NCBI RefSeq assembly: GCF_900111825.1
Contig: NZ_FOJM01000008.1
Location: forward strand, 1-64,000
Reading direction: 5' to 3'
Source of the DNA: Pedobacter suwonensis
Lineage (GTDB): Bacteria; Bacteroidota; Bacteroidia; Sphingobacteriales; Sphingobacteriaceae
Length of the DNA: 64,000 nt
In this document: piece by piece, positions 44,875 through 53,681 of the stretch
How the letters are laid out: each line of letters begins with the position of its first letter
How positions within the stretch are numbered: position 1 is the stretch's first letter
Program-made: the position numbers and the translations under genes
The notes under the pieces: model-generated
Database searches by the model: none
What the model saw: only the letters and a program-made list of their open reading frames with translations
What the model was told of the DNA's origin: nothing

Positions 44875-46428
44875 ATGCAAGAAACTAAAATATTATGGGC
44901 CGATGATGAAATCGACCTGTTGAAACCACATATATTATTATTAAATGATAAGGGTTACCACGTAACTACTTTTACCAATGGAAATGATGCTTTAGAGGCA
45001 TTTGGAAAATCCCATTTTGACCTGGTTTTTCTGGATGAGAATATGCCTGGAATGAGTGGTATCGAAACCTTATCAGCCATTAAGAATTTAAACCCGGATG
45101 TTCCGGTAGTGCTGATCACAAAAAGTGAAGAAGAAAACCTGATGGAAGATGCGATAGGCAGCAAAATTGATGATTATCTGATTAAACCTGTAAATCCTAA
45201 GCAGGTTTTGCTGACCATTAAAAAGCTGATCGACAACAAACGTTTGGTGAGTGAAAAAACCTCTATGGCCTATCAACAGGATTTCCGCCGTTTGGGGATG
45301 ACATTAGGTGACAGGCTTAATTATGAAGAGTGGATTGATGTTTACAAAAAAATCGTTTTTTGGGAGCTCGAGTTGGAAAAACTGGACGATCCGCAAATGC
45401 ATGAAATTTTGACCATGCAAAAACAGGAGGCCAATACACAGTTTACAAAATTTATTGAGGAAAATTATCTGGATTGGATAAAGAACAGGGATAAAGCGCC
45501 TTTGCTTTCGAACGAATTATTAAAGAAAAAGGCCTTTCCGCTTATTAATGATAACACACCGGTATTTTTTATCCTGATAGATAATTTGAGATATGATCAA
45601 TGGAAAATCATCAATCCATTAATATCAGAATATTTTAGGATAGATGAGGAAGATATGTATACAAGCATTTTGCCAACGGCAACACAATATGCCCGTAATG
45701 CAATTTTCTCTGGTTTGATGCCTTTGGATATGGAAAAACGTTTTCCTCAGCTTTGGCAAAACGATGATGATGAAGGAGGGAAGAACATGCATGAAGAAGC
45801 TTTCCTGGCGGATAATATAAAGCGTAACTTAAGAAAGGACTGTAAATTCAGTTATCATAAAATCCTGACTTTTGAGCAGGGGAAAGACCTAGTTGAGCAA
45901 ACAAATAATTTATTGCATAACGATTTTAATGCCATTGTGTTCAACTTTGTTGATATGTTAAGCCACGCGCGTACCGATATGCAGATGATACGGGAGCTGG
46001 CCAATGATGATGCGGCGTACCGTTCATTAACCTTATCGTGGTTTGAGCATTCTCCGCTTTGGGATTTATTGAAGAAAATTTCGCAGAAAAAAGTTAAGGT
46101 AATCATCACTACCGACCACGGGACCATACGTGTTAAAAAACCGGTTAAAGTAATCGGTGATAGAAGCACAAATACCAATTTGAGGTATAAGCAGGGCAGG
46201 AACCTTAATTTTAATGCAAAAGAAGTGTTTTTGATCAAAAATCCTCACGATGCGTTGTTGCCGAAAATCAATATCAGCAGCAGTTATATTTTTGCGAGAG
46301 AAGATAGTTATTTCGTTTATCCGAACAATTACAACCAGTTTGTAAATTATTATAACGAAACTTTCCAGCATGGCGGTATTTCGCTTGAGGAAATGATCAT
46401 TCCGATAGTCACGTATTCGCCGAGGTAG
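44875..46428 (+). CDS. porX: PorX-type response regulator with PglZ domain
   Basis: A 517-residue protein. Residues 1-120 are a CheY receiver (acidic pocket Asp10-Asp11, phospho-acceptor Asp54 in VFLDENMPG, Lys in LIKPVNP). A helical linker and a PglZ alkaline-phosphatase-fold domain (about 200-515) follow, with metal-site motifs ILIDNLRYDQW, ILPTATQYARN and ITTDHGT. This is the architecture of PorX, which controls type IX secretion with the sensor PorY; the PglZ part has reported nucleotide phosphodiesterase activity. porY is not in the window, and no T9SS structural gene is seen here. Confidence 0.93.
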   Translation: MQETKILWADDEIDLLKPHILLLNDKGYHVTTFTNGNDALEAFGKSHFDLVFLDENMPGMSGIETLSAIKNLNPDVPVVLITKSEEENLMEDAIGSKIDDYLIKPVNPKQVLLTIKKLIDNKRLVSEKTSMAYQQDFRRLGMTLGDRLNYEEWIDVYKKIVFWELELEKLDDPQMHEILTMQKQEANTQFTKFIEENYLDWIKNRDKAPLLSNELLKKKAFPLINDNTPVFFILIDNLRYDQWKIINPLISEYFRIDEEDMYTSILPTATQYARNAIFSGLMPLDMEKRFPQLWQNDDDEGGKNMHEEAFLADNIKRNLRKDCKFSYHKILTFEQGKDLVEQTNNLLHNDFNAIVFNFVDMLSHARTDMQMIRELANDDAAYRSLTLSWFEHSPLWDLLKKISQKKVKVIITTDHGTIRVKKPVKVIGDRSTNTNLRYKQGRNLNFNAKEVFLIKNPHDALLPKINISSSYIFAREDSYFVYPNNYNQFVNYYNETFQHGGISLEEMIIPIVTYSPR

Positions 46429-46613
46429 TTTGAGAGATTTGAGATGTTAGATTTGAGACATAAGATCGGTCATTTTTCAAAGAATGTCTCTTGAATTTGT
46501 TTCAGGGTTTGTTCGTTTGAATAGTAAGGCCAAAGCAATCATTGCAAGAATAAATATGCCTGTATTTTGTTAAACTGAAGCATTATTCTTAATTTTAATT
46601 AGAGTTTAGACAT

Positions 46614-46784
46614 ATGAATATTTCGATAACTCAAACCAGTTATATTGAGGCGAAAGTTGATAAAACCAGCCATTTGGCTTCTAAAGAAGATTTGGCGAAT
46701 GCTAAAACTGATATGATTAAATGGTTTGTTGGCTTGTTTATAGCGTTGGCTTTAATGATTATCGGCCTCTACTTTAAAGGTTAA
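46614..46784 (+). CDS. Short membrane-tail protein, DUF1640-like remnant
   Basis: A 56-residue frame, MNISITQTSYIEAKVDKTSH ... LASKEDLANAKTDMIKW ... GLYFKG: a short coiled coil with the xxLASKEDLxxxK pattern and then one transmembrane helix (about 37-53). The pattern recalls the C-terminal end of DUF1640/CCDC90-type proteins, which are usually much longer, so it may be a shortened relic. Too short for certainty. Confidence 0.5.
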   Translation: MNISITQTSYIEAKVDKTSHLASKEDLANAKTDMIKWFVGLFIALALMIIGLYFKG

Positions 46785-46882
46785 TTGTATAATTGCTCTG
46801 ATGATGACTTATTCATCTAGCTAAAGTTATAAGTTACATATTTAGTCGGTTGTCATCTTGAGACTTTTTCATTCAATAGAAT

Positions 46883-46908
46883 CGTCATCCTGAACTTGTT
46901 TCAGGATC
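46883..46908. repeat. Half copy of repeat subfamily A
   Basis: CGTCATCCTGAAC...TTCAGGATC is the first hairpin of the 28097-28162 element. The second hairpin is missing. Confidence 0.65.
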
Positions 46909-46957
46909 TGTTTCATTCAAATTTTAATAGCAAGGCAAAAGCAATTCAATTATGTAT

Positions 46958-46965
46958 TACTTTTG
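46958..46965 (+). promoter_or_regulatory. -7 box of tsaE
   Basis: TACTTTTG fits TAnnTTTG, 16 nt before the ATG at 46981. It rules out the TTG at 46963, which lies inside the box. Confidence 0.5.
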
Positions 46966-46980
46966 CCTTTATTTTACAAA

Positions 46981-47397
46981 ATGGATATCGAAGTAAATAG
47001 TTTAGCCGATTTACCTGCTGTCGCTCAGCAGCTTTCAGATTTTGCAGGCAGTGAGAAAGTCTTCATATTTGAAGGCGATATGGGCGCTGGAAAAACAACC
47101 TTCATCAAAACTTTTTGTGCAGCTTTAGGCATAGCCGATGTAGTTTCGAGCCCAACTTACTCTATCGTTAATGAATATGATAGCCCTAACGGACCGGTAT
47201 TCCATTTCGATTTTTACCGGATAAAAGATATCCGCGAAGCCTACGATTTGGGGTATGAGGAGTATTTTTATGGTGGTGGTATTTGTTTAATTGAGTGGCC
47301 GGAGCGGGTAGAAGAATTATTGCCCGAAAATCTTATTAAGGTTGTGATCAATGTGCTGGATGAAAACCGCAGGCTATTCCGCTTTTCGAAGGTATAA
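46981..47397 (+). CDS. tsaE: tRNA t6A biosynthesis ATPase TsaE
   Basis: A 138-residue P-loop ATPase of the TsaB-TsaD-TsaE complex that makes N6-threonylcarbamoyl-adenosine at position 37 of ANN-decoding tRNAs. Walker A GDMGAGKTT near residue 32, FDFYRIKD near 78 and CLIEWPE near 103 (the family's FxHxDxYRL-like and IEWxE motifs). I start at 46981 because the -7 box overlaps the earlier TTG. ald follows 73 nt later. Confidence 0.92.
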   Translation: MDIEVNSLADLPAVAQQLSDFAGSEKVFIFEGDMGAGKTTFIKTFCAALGIADVVSSPTYSIVNEYDSPNGPVFHFDFYRIKDIREAYDLGYEEYFYGGGICLIEWPERVEELLPENLIKVVINVLDENRRLFRFSKV

Positions 47398-47470
47398 CAA
47401 TTCGTTATCAATAAATTAACAGATTTTGCGTACCTTGAACAACCTAAAACTATCATAATTTTAATTCAAC

Positions 47471-48697
47471 ATGGCTACAGGATTACGCGAAGGAATGGCC
47501 GATATAGCTCGTCAGGGTTTATTACAAACGCAAGAAGCAACGTTAGAAACCAGAAATAAAAAAAATAATCTATACATAGGAATACCCAAGGAAATTTCTT
47601 TTCAGGAAAATAGAATTGCATTAACCCCTTTATCTGTTGCTTTACTGGTAAATAACGGGCATCGGGTTGTTTTAGAAAGCGGAGCAGGCATTGCCGCTAA
47701 TTTTTCTGATACGGAATATGCAGAGCAGGGCGCAAAAATTGCCTATAACAAAAAGGAAGTTTTTGATGCTGATATCCTGGTGAAGATTGCGCCCCCAATG
47801 CTGGAAGAGATTGAAATGATGCATAAGGGGCAAACGCTTATCTCCTCCTTGCAGACCGGAACGCTTAAGCAAGATTACCTGAAAGCCTTGATGCATAAAA
47901 AAATTAATGCGTTATGTTTTGAGAATCTTCGCGACGAGGGCAATACACTGAGTGTAGTGCGCGCGATGAGCGAAATTGTAGGTTCGACCTCTATTTTAAT
48001 TGCCGCAGAATATCTGAGTAATGTAACCGGAGGAAAAGGCTTAATGTTGGGTGGCTTCACAGGGGTTCCTCCAACAGAAATTGTGATTTTAGGCGCCGGA
48101 ACGGTGGGTGAATATGCTGCCAGGACTGCCTTGTCATTAGGTGCAGAAGTAAAAGTTTTTGACAGTTCTATTTACCGCTTACGCCGTTTGCAAAATAATC
48201 TGGGCAGCAGGGTATTTACCTCGGTTATGCAGCCTATCGTTTTAAATAAGGCTATCACAACCTGCGATGTGGTAATCGGCGCCATTAGGGCAACTCATGG
48301 GCGTAGTCCGTGTATAGTGATGGAAGAAACGGTTGCCCGGATGAAACCACATTCGGTGGTGATTGATGTTAGTATTGACCAGGGTGGTTGTTTCGAAACT
48401 TCTGAAGTAACCAATCATGCCAATCCGGTTTTCAGAAAGTATGATGTAATTCACTATTGTGTGCCTAATATAGCCTCCCGCGTTCCAAGAACGGCGTCGT
48501 ATGCGCTGACCAATATCTTTGCACCGATTTTATTGGATATAGGCGAACTGGGAGGTCTGATGAATATGGTTTGGAATAACCCGGGAATCCGCGAAGCACT
48601 TTACATTTATCAAGGTAACTGCACCAACAAGGATCTGGCTGATATGTTTAATTTGCCATTTAAGGATCTTGAATTATTAGTGGTCTCGAATCAATAA
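47471..48697 (+). CDS. ald: Alanine dehydrogenase
   Basis: A 408-residue NAD-dependent enzyme that interconverts alanine and pyruvate plus ammonia, of the alanine dehydrogenase/PNT family. After a 40-residue N-terminal extension (starting MATGLREGMADIAR) comes the substrate domain IGIPKEISFQENRIALTP, then the NAD-binding ILGAGTVGEYAARTALSLGA near 203-222 and VVIDVSIDQGGCFETS near 293-308. The N-terminal extension is usual in Bacteroidota members. Confidence 0.88.
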   Translation: MATGLREGMADIARQGLLQTQEATLETRNKKNNLYIGIPKEISFQENRIALTPLSVALLVNNGHRVVLESGAGIAANFSDTEYAEQGAKIAYNKKEVFDADILVKIAPPMLEEIEMMHKGQTLISSLQTGTLKQDYLKALMHKKINALCFENLRDEGNTLSVVRAMSEIVGSTSILIAAEYLSNVTGGKGLMLGGFTGVPPTEIVILGAGTVGEYAARTALSLGAEVKVFDSSIYRLRRLQNNLGSRVFTSVMQPIVLNKAITTCDVVIGAIRATHGRSPCIVMEETVARMKPHSVVIDVSIDQGGCFETSEVTNHANPVFRKYDVIHYCVPNIASRVPRTASYALTNIFAPILLDIGELGGLMNMVWNNPGIREALYIYQGNCTNKDLADMFNLPFKDLELLVVSNQ

Positions 48698-48771
48698 AAA
48701 GGTTGGATGTAAATGTATGATGTAAGACGGATGTATCCTGAAGCCACAGTCAAACATCTTGATGCTAAAGT

Positions 48772-49455
48772 ATGAAAATCAAACTCTTTACATTATTTCT
48801 TTTCCTCTCGGTTAGCGTTTGCGCGCAAAATAAGCCGTCCACCACAAACAAGCTTGTAGTGGTAAGTTCCTATAATCAGTACCTGGCATCCATAAAAACA
48901 GACCCGAACAAAGAATTGGTTGAAATTATCAAAGCCATTCCCAATATTAAACTGGATATCCGCTACGCCACTAAAAATAATTTTATGCGGCAGATCATGT
49001 ATAAGCAGGCGAGGGCTTTTGCGCGAAAGCCAGTGGTAGAATCTTTAAAAAAGATCCAGAGGGAATTAAATAAAAATGGTTACGGCTTAAAAATATTTGA
49101 TGGCTACCGTCCGTATGCCATTACCGTTGAGTTTTATAAAAAAGCAAGTGATAAAAATTTTGTAGCCAATCCCGCAAAGGGATCTAAACACAATAGGGGC
49201 TGTGCAGTAGATTTGACGTTGATTAATTTGAAGACGGGCAAAGAACTTCCGATGCCAACACCTTACGATAGTTTTTCGGCTGCTGCTGCAGCCAAGTATG
49301 AGAATGTAACTCCGGAAGCAAAGAAAAACCGTGATTTTCTTATCGCCATCATGGCTAAATACCGCATGAATGTGCTGGAAAATGAATGGTGGCATTATGA
49401 TTTCTCGGAATGGAGAAACTTTGATTTAATGGATATTCCATTCGGGAAACTGTAG
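48772..49455 (+). CDS. Exported D-Ala-D-Ala dipeptidase (VanX/DdpX-like, M15)
   Basis: A 227-residue zinc peptidase with a signal peptide (MKIKLFTLFLFLSVSVCAQ). Zn and catalytic motifs of the M15D family: SKHNRGCAVDL (His and Asp ligands) near 142-152, and NEWWHYDF (catalytic Glu and His ligand) near 204-211. DdpX-type enzymes recycle D-Ala-D-Ala from peptidoglycan in the periplasm. No vanHA genes nearby, so resistance is not implied. Confidence 0.9.
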   Translation: MKIKLFTLFLFLSVSVCAQNKPSTTNKLVVVSSYNQYLASIKTDPNKELVEIIKAIPNIKLDIRYATKNNFMRQIMYKQARAFARKPVVESLKKIQRELNKNGYGLKIFDGYRPYAITVEFYKKASDKNFVANPAKGSKHNRGCAVDLTLINLKTGKELPMPTPYDSFSAAAAAKYENVTPEAKKNRDFLIAIMAKYRMNVLENEWWHYDFSEWRNFDLMDIPFGKL

Positions 49456-49524
49456 TTTATTAGTTCAATTGCCATTGGTTTATTATCAGTTCTTCGATAA
49501 GCTGACAAACTCCACTAGTGTGAT

Positions 49525-49558
49525 CGTCATTCTCGTGCATGCGGAATCTTAATGCAAA
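49525..49558. repeat. Half copy of repeat subfamily D
   Basis: CGTCATTCTCG followed by GCGGAATCTTAATGCAA resembles the right part of 17811-17927 in inverted orientation (GATTCCCGC...GCGAGAATGAC). No matching closing end is seen. Confidence 0.5.
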
Positions 49559-49566
49559 CGTCGGTG

Positions 49567-49639
49567 GTGTAAGATGTTATCATCTTACACTAAATTACTT
49601 AATATTTAATTTTCAACTGTCAGGTGGTAAGACCTGACA
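49567..49639. terminator. Two hairpins between convergent genes
   Basis: GTGTAAGATG (49567-49576) pairs perfectly with CATCTTACAC (49581-49590) around a 4-nt loop. TGTCAGGT (49618-49625) pairs with ACCTGACA (49632-49639). No strong T run follows either, so they may be weak terminators or repeats for the convergent dipeptidase and phosphatase genes. Confidence 0.45.
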
Positions 49640-49661
49640 ACACAATAACCTGAGTTAAAAA

Positions 49662-50162
49662 CTACAAATGGTGTGGCCTGCCGTATTGGTCCATTTTTAC
49701 CCGCGCTTTATCTCCTTTAACCGATAATTCAAAAATATAGTCATAATCATCGTCTGTTAATTCTTCTTTGGGTCTTTTACCGCCAAAGGCTTCAATAATC
49801 TCCAGCACGGTGTTAGAATGGCCGGCAATAATCACGTTTTTGCCAGCATAATTGGTTTTAATGCTGTCCACAAGCGATTTGATGTCTTTATAATCAACCA
49901 CTTTCGGAATCACCAGTGAATCTAATGTTTGGTGTGTTCTTTTCGTGGGTGTGGCAAAAGCAACATCAAACTTTACCTTTTTAAGGTATGTAGCTAAATC
50001 TCCCGCCCGGATTCTTCCTTCATCAGAGAGGCCTGGGTTATTATCCTGTGGATTGGATTTGTCTTTCTCGGCGTGCCTGACAACCCAAACCGTAGTGGTT
50101 TGCGCAGAAACGATATTAATGAAGAGCAGTGTTAAGGCCAGTAATACGAAAAGTTTTTTCAT
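49662..50162 (-). CDS. Exported histidine-phosphatase-family protein
   Basis: A 166-residue protein with a signal peptide (MKKLFVLLALTLLFINIVSAQ). Family motifs: VVRHAEKD near 29-36 (catalytic His), TPTKRTHQTL near 76-85 and IIAGHSNTV near 113-121. It hydrolyses phosphomonoesters in the periplasm; substrate unknown. Confidence 0.88.
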   Translation of the reverse strand: MKKLFVLLALTLLFINIVSAQTTTVWVVRHAEKDKSNPQDNNPGLSDEGRIRAGDLATYLKKVKFDVAFATPTKRTHQTLDSLVIPKVVDYKDIKSLVDSIKTNYAGKNVIIAGHSNTVLEIIEAFGGKRPKEELTDDDYDYIFELSVKGDKARVKMDQYGRPHHL

Positions 50163-50199
50163 ACCATAAATATTGAAAAATTAATTGGATCAGGAAAGG

Positions 50200-51246
50200 C
50201 TAAAAATTTATGGCTGCCACCAGTTTTCCGATATCTTCTTTCTCGTGCCAGGAAGAAAGCACTATGCGATCTAAAGGAGCATCGCCAGGGTTTGGATAAG
50301 GGAAAGATGAAATTAAGATCTGCTTTTGCAGGAGCTTTTCTGAAGAATTAATTTCACTGGACAAATACACCGGAAAGCCAGATGCGTGTTTCCAGGTATG
50401 GTTTAATGCTGTTTCAAACAGCAGCATATTGTTTTTAAGTTTGTTTAATGCCTTGCTGTATATTTCACTTGCGTGTAAAAATGCATAAAGTCCGGCCTGA
50501 CCAGGTGGCGAAGCGCCTATAAATGTATTTGAATGTTTAAGTTGATCAATTACTTTATTGGAAGCTAAAACAATGCCCGCGTCTATCCCCAACGCTTTGG
50601 CCATTGAGGCAACTACTACATTTTCAATGTTGTCTTGTTTGGGAAGATTTACGATAGTACCTATACCGTTGTTGTTTACACCAATTCCGTGCGAATCGTC
50701 AACAATTAGCATGATGTTTCTATCATTACGGATTTCTTTAACAAATTCGAAATCGTAAATTTCGGGCATCAGGTTGTTCATTGAATTGCTGATCAAAACC
50801 CAACTTTTTTCTTCAGATGCATTTATTTTGTCGATGGTTTCCTGTTTCCATGCTTCAAAAGGCATTAAATTTCTGGTTTGATTTTCTGCTAACCAAAGTG
50901 CAGGGTGTGTGGATGGGGCATAAATTACCTTTCCGAGTTTCGATAAAGCCTTAATGGTAAGCTGCGCTGCTAAATATCCGCTTGAAGTAATCAAAGCGGC
51001 TTCAGCTCCAAAGCGTGCCGCAGCTACTTTCTCCGCCTTGCTGTAAATACCCAACTGGATGTTGTTGGTGCGACTTGTTCCGTTATTTAAACCAAATTTT
51101 TTAATCCCTTCAATATATAAGTCGATGAAATCCTGATTTTGTGGAATGCCCAGATAAGCCGTTCCGCCAAAGTATAAATAAGAGGTATTTCCAATGTTGA
51201 TGGTGTTTGAAAAAGGTTGTTTTATGGATTTAAAGTCAAGCATCAT
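50200..51246 (-). CDS. PLP-dependent AONS/KBL-like enzyme
   Basis: A 348-residue fold-type I aminotransferase of the alpha-oxoamine synthase group. Seen: GTAYLGIPQ near 30, NNGTSRTNN, VDDSHGIGVN (cofactor Asp, His), and ASMAKALGIDAG holding the PLP-binding Lys. It is shorter than typical BioF. The frame continues to 51360 but those codons lie inside the GH18 gene; the two ATGs at 51246/51243, next to its stop, are the proper start. The Gly-rich GG that usually follows the Lys is changed to DAG. Substrate unknown. Confidence 0.84.
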   Translation of the reverse strand: MMLDFKSIKQPFSNTINIGNTSYLYFGGTAYLGIPQNQDFIDLYIEGIKKFGLNNGTSRTNNIQLGIYSKAEKVAAARFGAEAALITSSGYLAAQLTIKALSKLGKVIYAPSTHPALWLAENQTRNLMPFEAWKQETIDKINASEEKSWVLISNSMNNLMPEIYDFEFVKEIRNDRNIMLIVDDSHGIGVNNNGIGTIVNLPKQDNIENVVVASMAKALGIDAGIVLASNKVIDQLKHSNTFIGASPPGQAGLYAFLHASEIYSKALNKLKNNMLLFETALNHTWKHASGFPVYLSSEINSSEKLLQKQILISSFPYPNPGDAPLDRIVLSSWHEKEDIGKLVAAINF

Positions 51247-51247
51247 A

Positions 51248-52273
51248 TCAATTGTAGTTTCTGCCAAGCTCGTCATTTGCAGCACGGATAATGGACTTAT
51301 CACCATTGTCATCATGGTAGAATTCCCAGAACATGATTCCATTTGCAATATCTTTGGCAAGTTTAGCTTTTTTTCTAGTGGTTATTGTTCCATTAAAATA
51401 AAATTGAATGCCATCAACTAAAGCATTATCTAAACTCACATCGACACCAGCGGCTACAAAATCACGATAGGCCTTAGCTGAATTATTGGCATTCTTACCA
51501 TAAGCAGGGATGCCTAAAACGGCTTTTTCCCTTGGCATACCACGTGTATTTAACCAATAATTTAAACTGGCAACAGCCATATTATAGGATGCATGTTGAA
51601 TAGACTCATTTTTATCCCAGCCAATTCCATCATAAACCATAATATTAAAGAAATCCACAGCAGGGAAAACCTCAGATTTTAATCCGTCACGGATACTGCC
51701 GGCGTATACGCCAGGGGTTATGGCCGCGCTTAAAAATTTGTGGTATTTATGAAGTGAATCTGAAAGTTCTTTCATTAGCAGCACATAATTGTCTGCCGAC
51801 CCATCGCTGGTACTTGGATACTCCCAGTCCATATCTATGCCATCCAGGTTATTTGTTTTGGAAAAAGTGAGCACATTCTTTACAAACAAATTTCTGGTAG
51901 CTGCAGATGCAGCCATGGTTACAAAAATACTTTTTGTGCCAGAAATCGAAATACCTGTTTTCACCCCATTTGACTTTGCTTTTTGGATTACGGCTGTAAA
52001 TCGGCCAGGTTGTGCTAATGCCGCTAAACTTCCGTCCGGATTGGGATTCAGAAAGGCATAAAAGAGGTGTGTAATCATTTTAAATTTCGAATCTGCGATA
52101 CCAGCCGGATCCCGGTAACTTGGGAAATAACTTATAACCTTAAAGTTATTGTCTGGTACGTATGGCGTGCCAGGAAGAGGTGGCTCAAAAGGCGCTGTTA
52201 TGGAATCATTCTTTTTGCAGGATGATACGATAAGCAGTACACAAATGCCGGTTAGCAAGTATATTTTTTTCAT
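51248..52273 (-). CDS. GH18 lipoprotein (chitinase-like)
   Basis: A 341-residue surface or periplasmic lipoprotein: signal MKKIYLLTGICVLLIVSS with acylated Cys19, then a GH18 barrel whose active site is complete in LDGIDMDWEYP (Asp147, Asp149, catalytic Glu151). SYFPSYRD near 48 and FFNIMVYDG near 210 are typical strands. GH18 enzymes cleave chitin or related GlcNAc polymers. The PLP enzyme gene starts 1-4 nt downstream, an odd coupling. Confidence 0.92.
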   Translation of the reverse strand: MKKIYLLTGICVLLIVSSCKKNDSITAPFEPPLPGTPYVPDNNFKVISYFPSYRDPAGIADSKFKMITHLFYAFLNPNPDGSLAALAQPGRFTAVIQKAKSNGVKTGISISGTKSIFVTMAASAATRNLFVKNVLTFSKTNNLDGIDMDWEYPSTSDGSADNYVLLMKELSDSLHKYHKFLSAAITPGVYAGSIRDGLKSEVFPAVDFFNIMVYDGIGWDKNESIQHASYNMAVASLNYWLNTRGMPREKAVLGIPAYGKNANNSAKAYRDFVAAGVDVSLDNALVDGIQFYFNGTITTRKKAKLAKDIANGIMFWEFYHDDNGDKSIIRAANDELGRNYN

Positions 52274-52301
52274 AGGTTAGGTGTTTTGATGTTGCGTATG
52301 C

Positions 52302-53630
52302 TTAAAAATGATCGTGTATATAGGTCATGATTCTCACCATTTCCGCACGTACCTCGGCAGTTGGTTTTACGAAGTTGTTGTTCATGAAAGAAAAAATATA
52401 GGTTTTCCCCTTTTTGGTGAGTACATATCCGCTTTGGTTATGAACACCCCCGAGTGAACCCGTTTTACCAAAAACAAAAGGTTCACTGGTTTTAGGATAA
52501 GCACTCTTTAAAGTGCCGCTTTTACCGCCTGCAGGAAATAGATCAAAAAGCTTTTCGGGATTATTTACCAGCCTGTAAATGGAATCAAGAAGGTATACAT
52601 TGTCTCGGGGTGTAAATAAATTTTGGCGGGACAGTCCAGATCCGTCAACCCATTTTACTTGATCAGGCAGAAAAGAAAGGTAATTTTTTGTAATGTATTC
52701 AATGGCTTTCGCCGTACTTAATGTATCGCCAATCTGATTGGCACAAACCAATAAAAGGTGTTCTGCAATAAAATTATCGCTGGGTAACATCATGTACTTT
52801 AGAACCGAATCCCGCTTAGCACCAGGCAAGGTTTTAGCATCCTTAGGTATTTTTTGCTTTACGATTCCAATGGGTTTGTGTAAGGTGTCTGCCAGGATCT
52901 CAACGGTTAATTGCGTTGTCGTTTTATAGGGGTTTTGTTGATTATAACCAGGTTTTACCACAACTGCAGGGTAGTGAAAGCGGTTGCTTAAGAAATCTCT
53001 TCTAACCTGAAAGTTGCCTGTTTTCTGGGTAGAATCTATTTCAAAACAAGGGGCAAAAACCTTTGGTTTAATATTAATCTTATTAGGTGAGGCATAGGTA
53101 GAAGTAACCATGTTGTCCATGATGGGCATTTCGGTAATTTCCGGCTGGTAATAATAGTCGTAATCATCCCAGGCCCAGCCTTCGCCGAAGAAATTACCTG
53201 AATATCGACCGGGAGAAAAGAATAGCTTTTTATCTGATGCCAGGAGAAAATTGTATGCGGACTTGTCTTTTATTGCAAACTGTAAAAAAGCAGGGTCGCC
53301 GGTTCCCCAAAAAATCAACGAATCATTCTGCTCGGTATATTTTAAAGCCGGCATTAAATCGGGCAACATTTTTAGGCTTGCAAAAAAAGTATACAGTTTG
53401 GTGTTGGATGCAGGGGTAAAATACCGGTCTGCATCTTTTTGAAAAATCATTTTTTTATCTGCCGGATTATAGAGCGCAAAGCCAACCTGATATTGCTTAA
53501 TCACCTGCGAATTTTTAAATTCTCTGGCCACTTTTTGTGAAATAATCTTATTCGTTGAGCAGCCCGCTAATAAGCTAAGTGACAGAACAAATGCGATAAA
53601 AATAAAATTATGATTTTTTAAAAGAAACAT
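52302..53630 (-). CDS. PBP4/DacB-type D-Ala-D-Ala carboxypeptidase lipoprotein
   Basis: A 442-residue S13-family peptidase with a lipobox (LAGC, Cys24). The penicillin-binding triad motifs are present: SNTK (catalytic Ser75, Lys78), SGLSRQN (SxN-type), and KTGSLGG near 395. Length and an insertion domain fit DacB/PBP4, which trims peptidoglycan stem peptides. Lipoprotein form is unusual for E. coli PBP4 but expected in Bacteroidota. Confidence 0.88.
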   Translation of the reverse strand: MFLLKNHNFIFIAFVLSLSLLAGCSTNKIISQKVAREFKNSQVIKQYQVGFALYNPADKKMIFQKDADRYFTPASNTKLYTFFASLKMLPDLMPALKYTEQNDSLIFWGTGDPAFLQFAIKDKSAYNFLLASDKKLFFSPGRYSGNFFGEGWAWDDYDYYYQPEITEMPIMDNMVTSTYASPNKINIKPKVFAPCFEIDSTQKTGNFQVRRDFLSNRFHYPAVVVKPGYNQQNPYKTTTQLTVEILADTLHKPIGIVKQKIPKDAKTLPGAKRDSVLKYMMLPSDNFIAEHLLLVCANQIGDTLSTAKAIEYITKNYLSFLPDQVKWVDGSGLSRQNLFTPRDNVYLLDSIYRLVNNPEKLFDLFPAGGKSGTLKSAYPKTSEPFVFGKTGSLGGVHNQSGYVLTKKGKTYIFSFMNNNFVKPTAEVRAEMVRIMTYIHDHF

Positions 53631-53681
53631 GTGCTAAATTTAGGAGACATAAAGATTAACTAATTTATTAAATTTAGTTTA

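Noticed and set aside
48772..49455. Vancomycin-resistance gene (vanX)
   Set aside because: No vanH or vanA neighbours; it is a housekeeping-type exported D-Ala-D-Ala dipeptidase.
51249..51360. N-terminal extension of the PLP enzyme
   Set aside because: It overlaps the end of the certain GH18 gene; the ATG pair at 51246/51243 is better placed.
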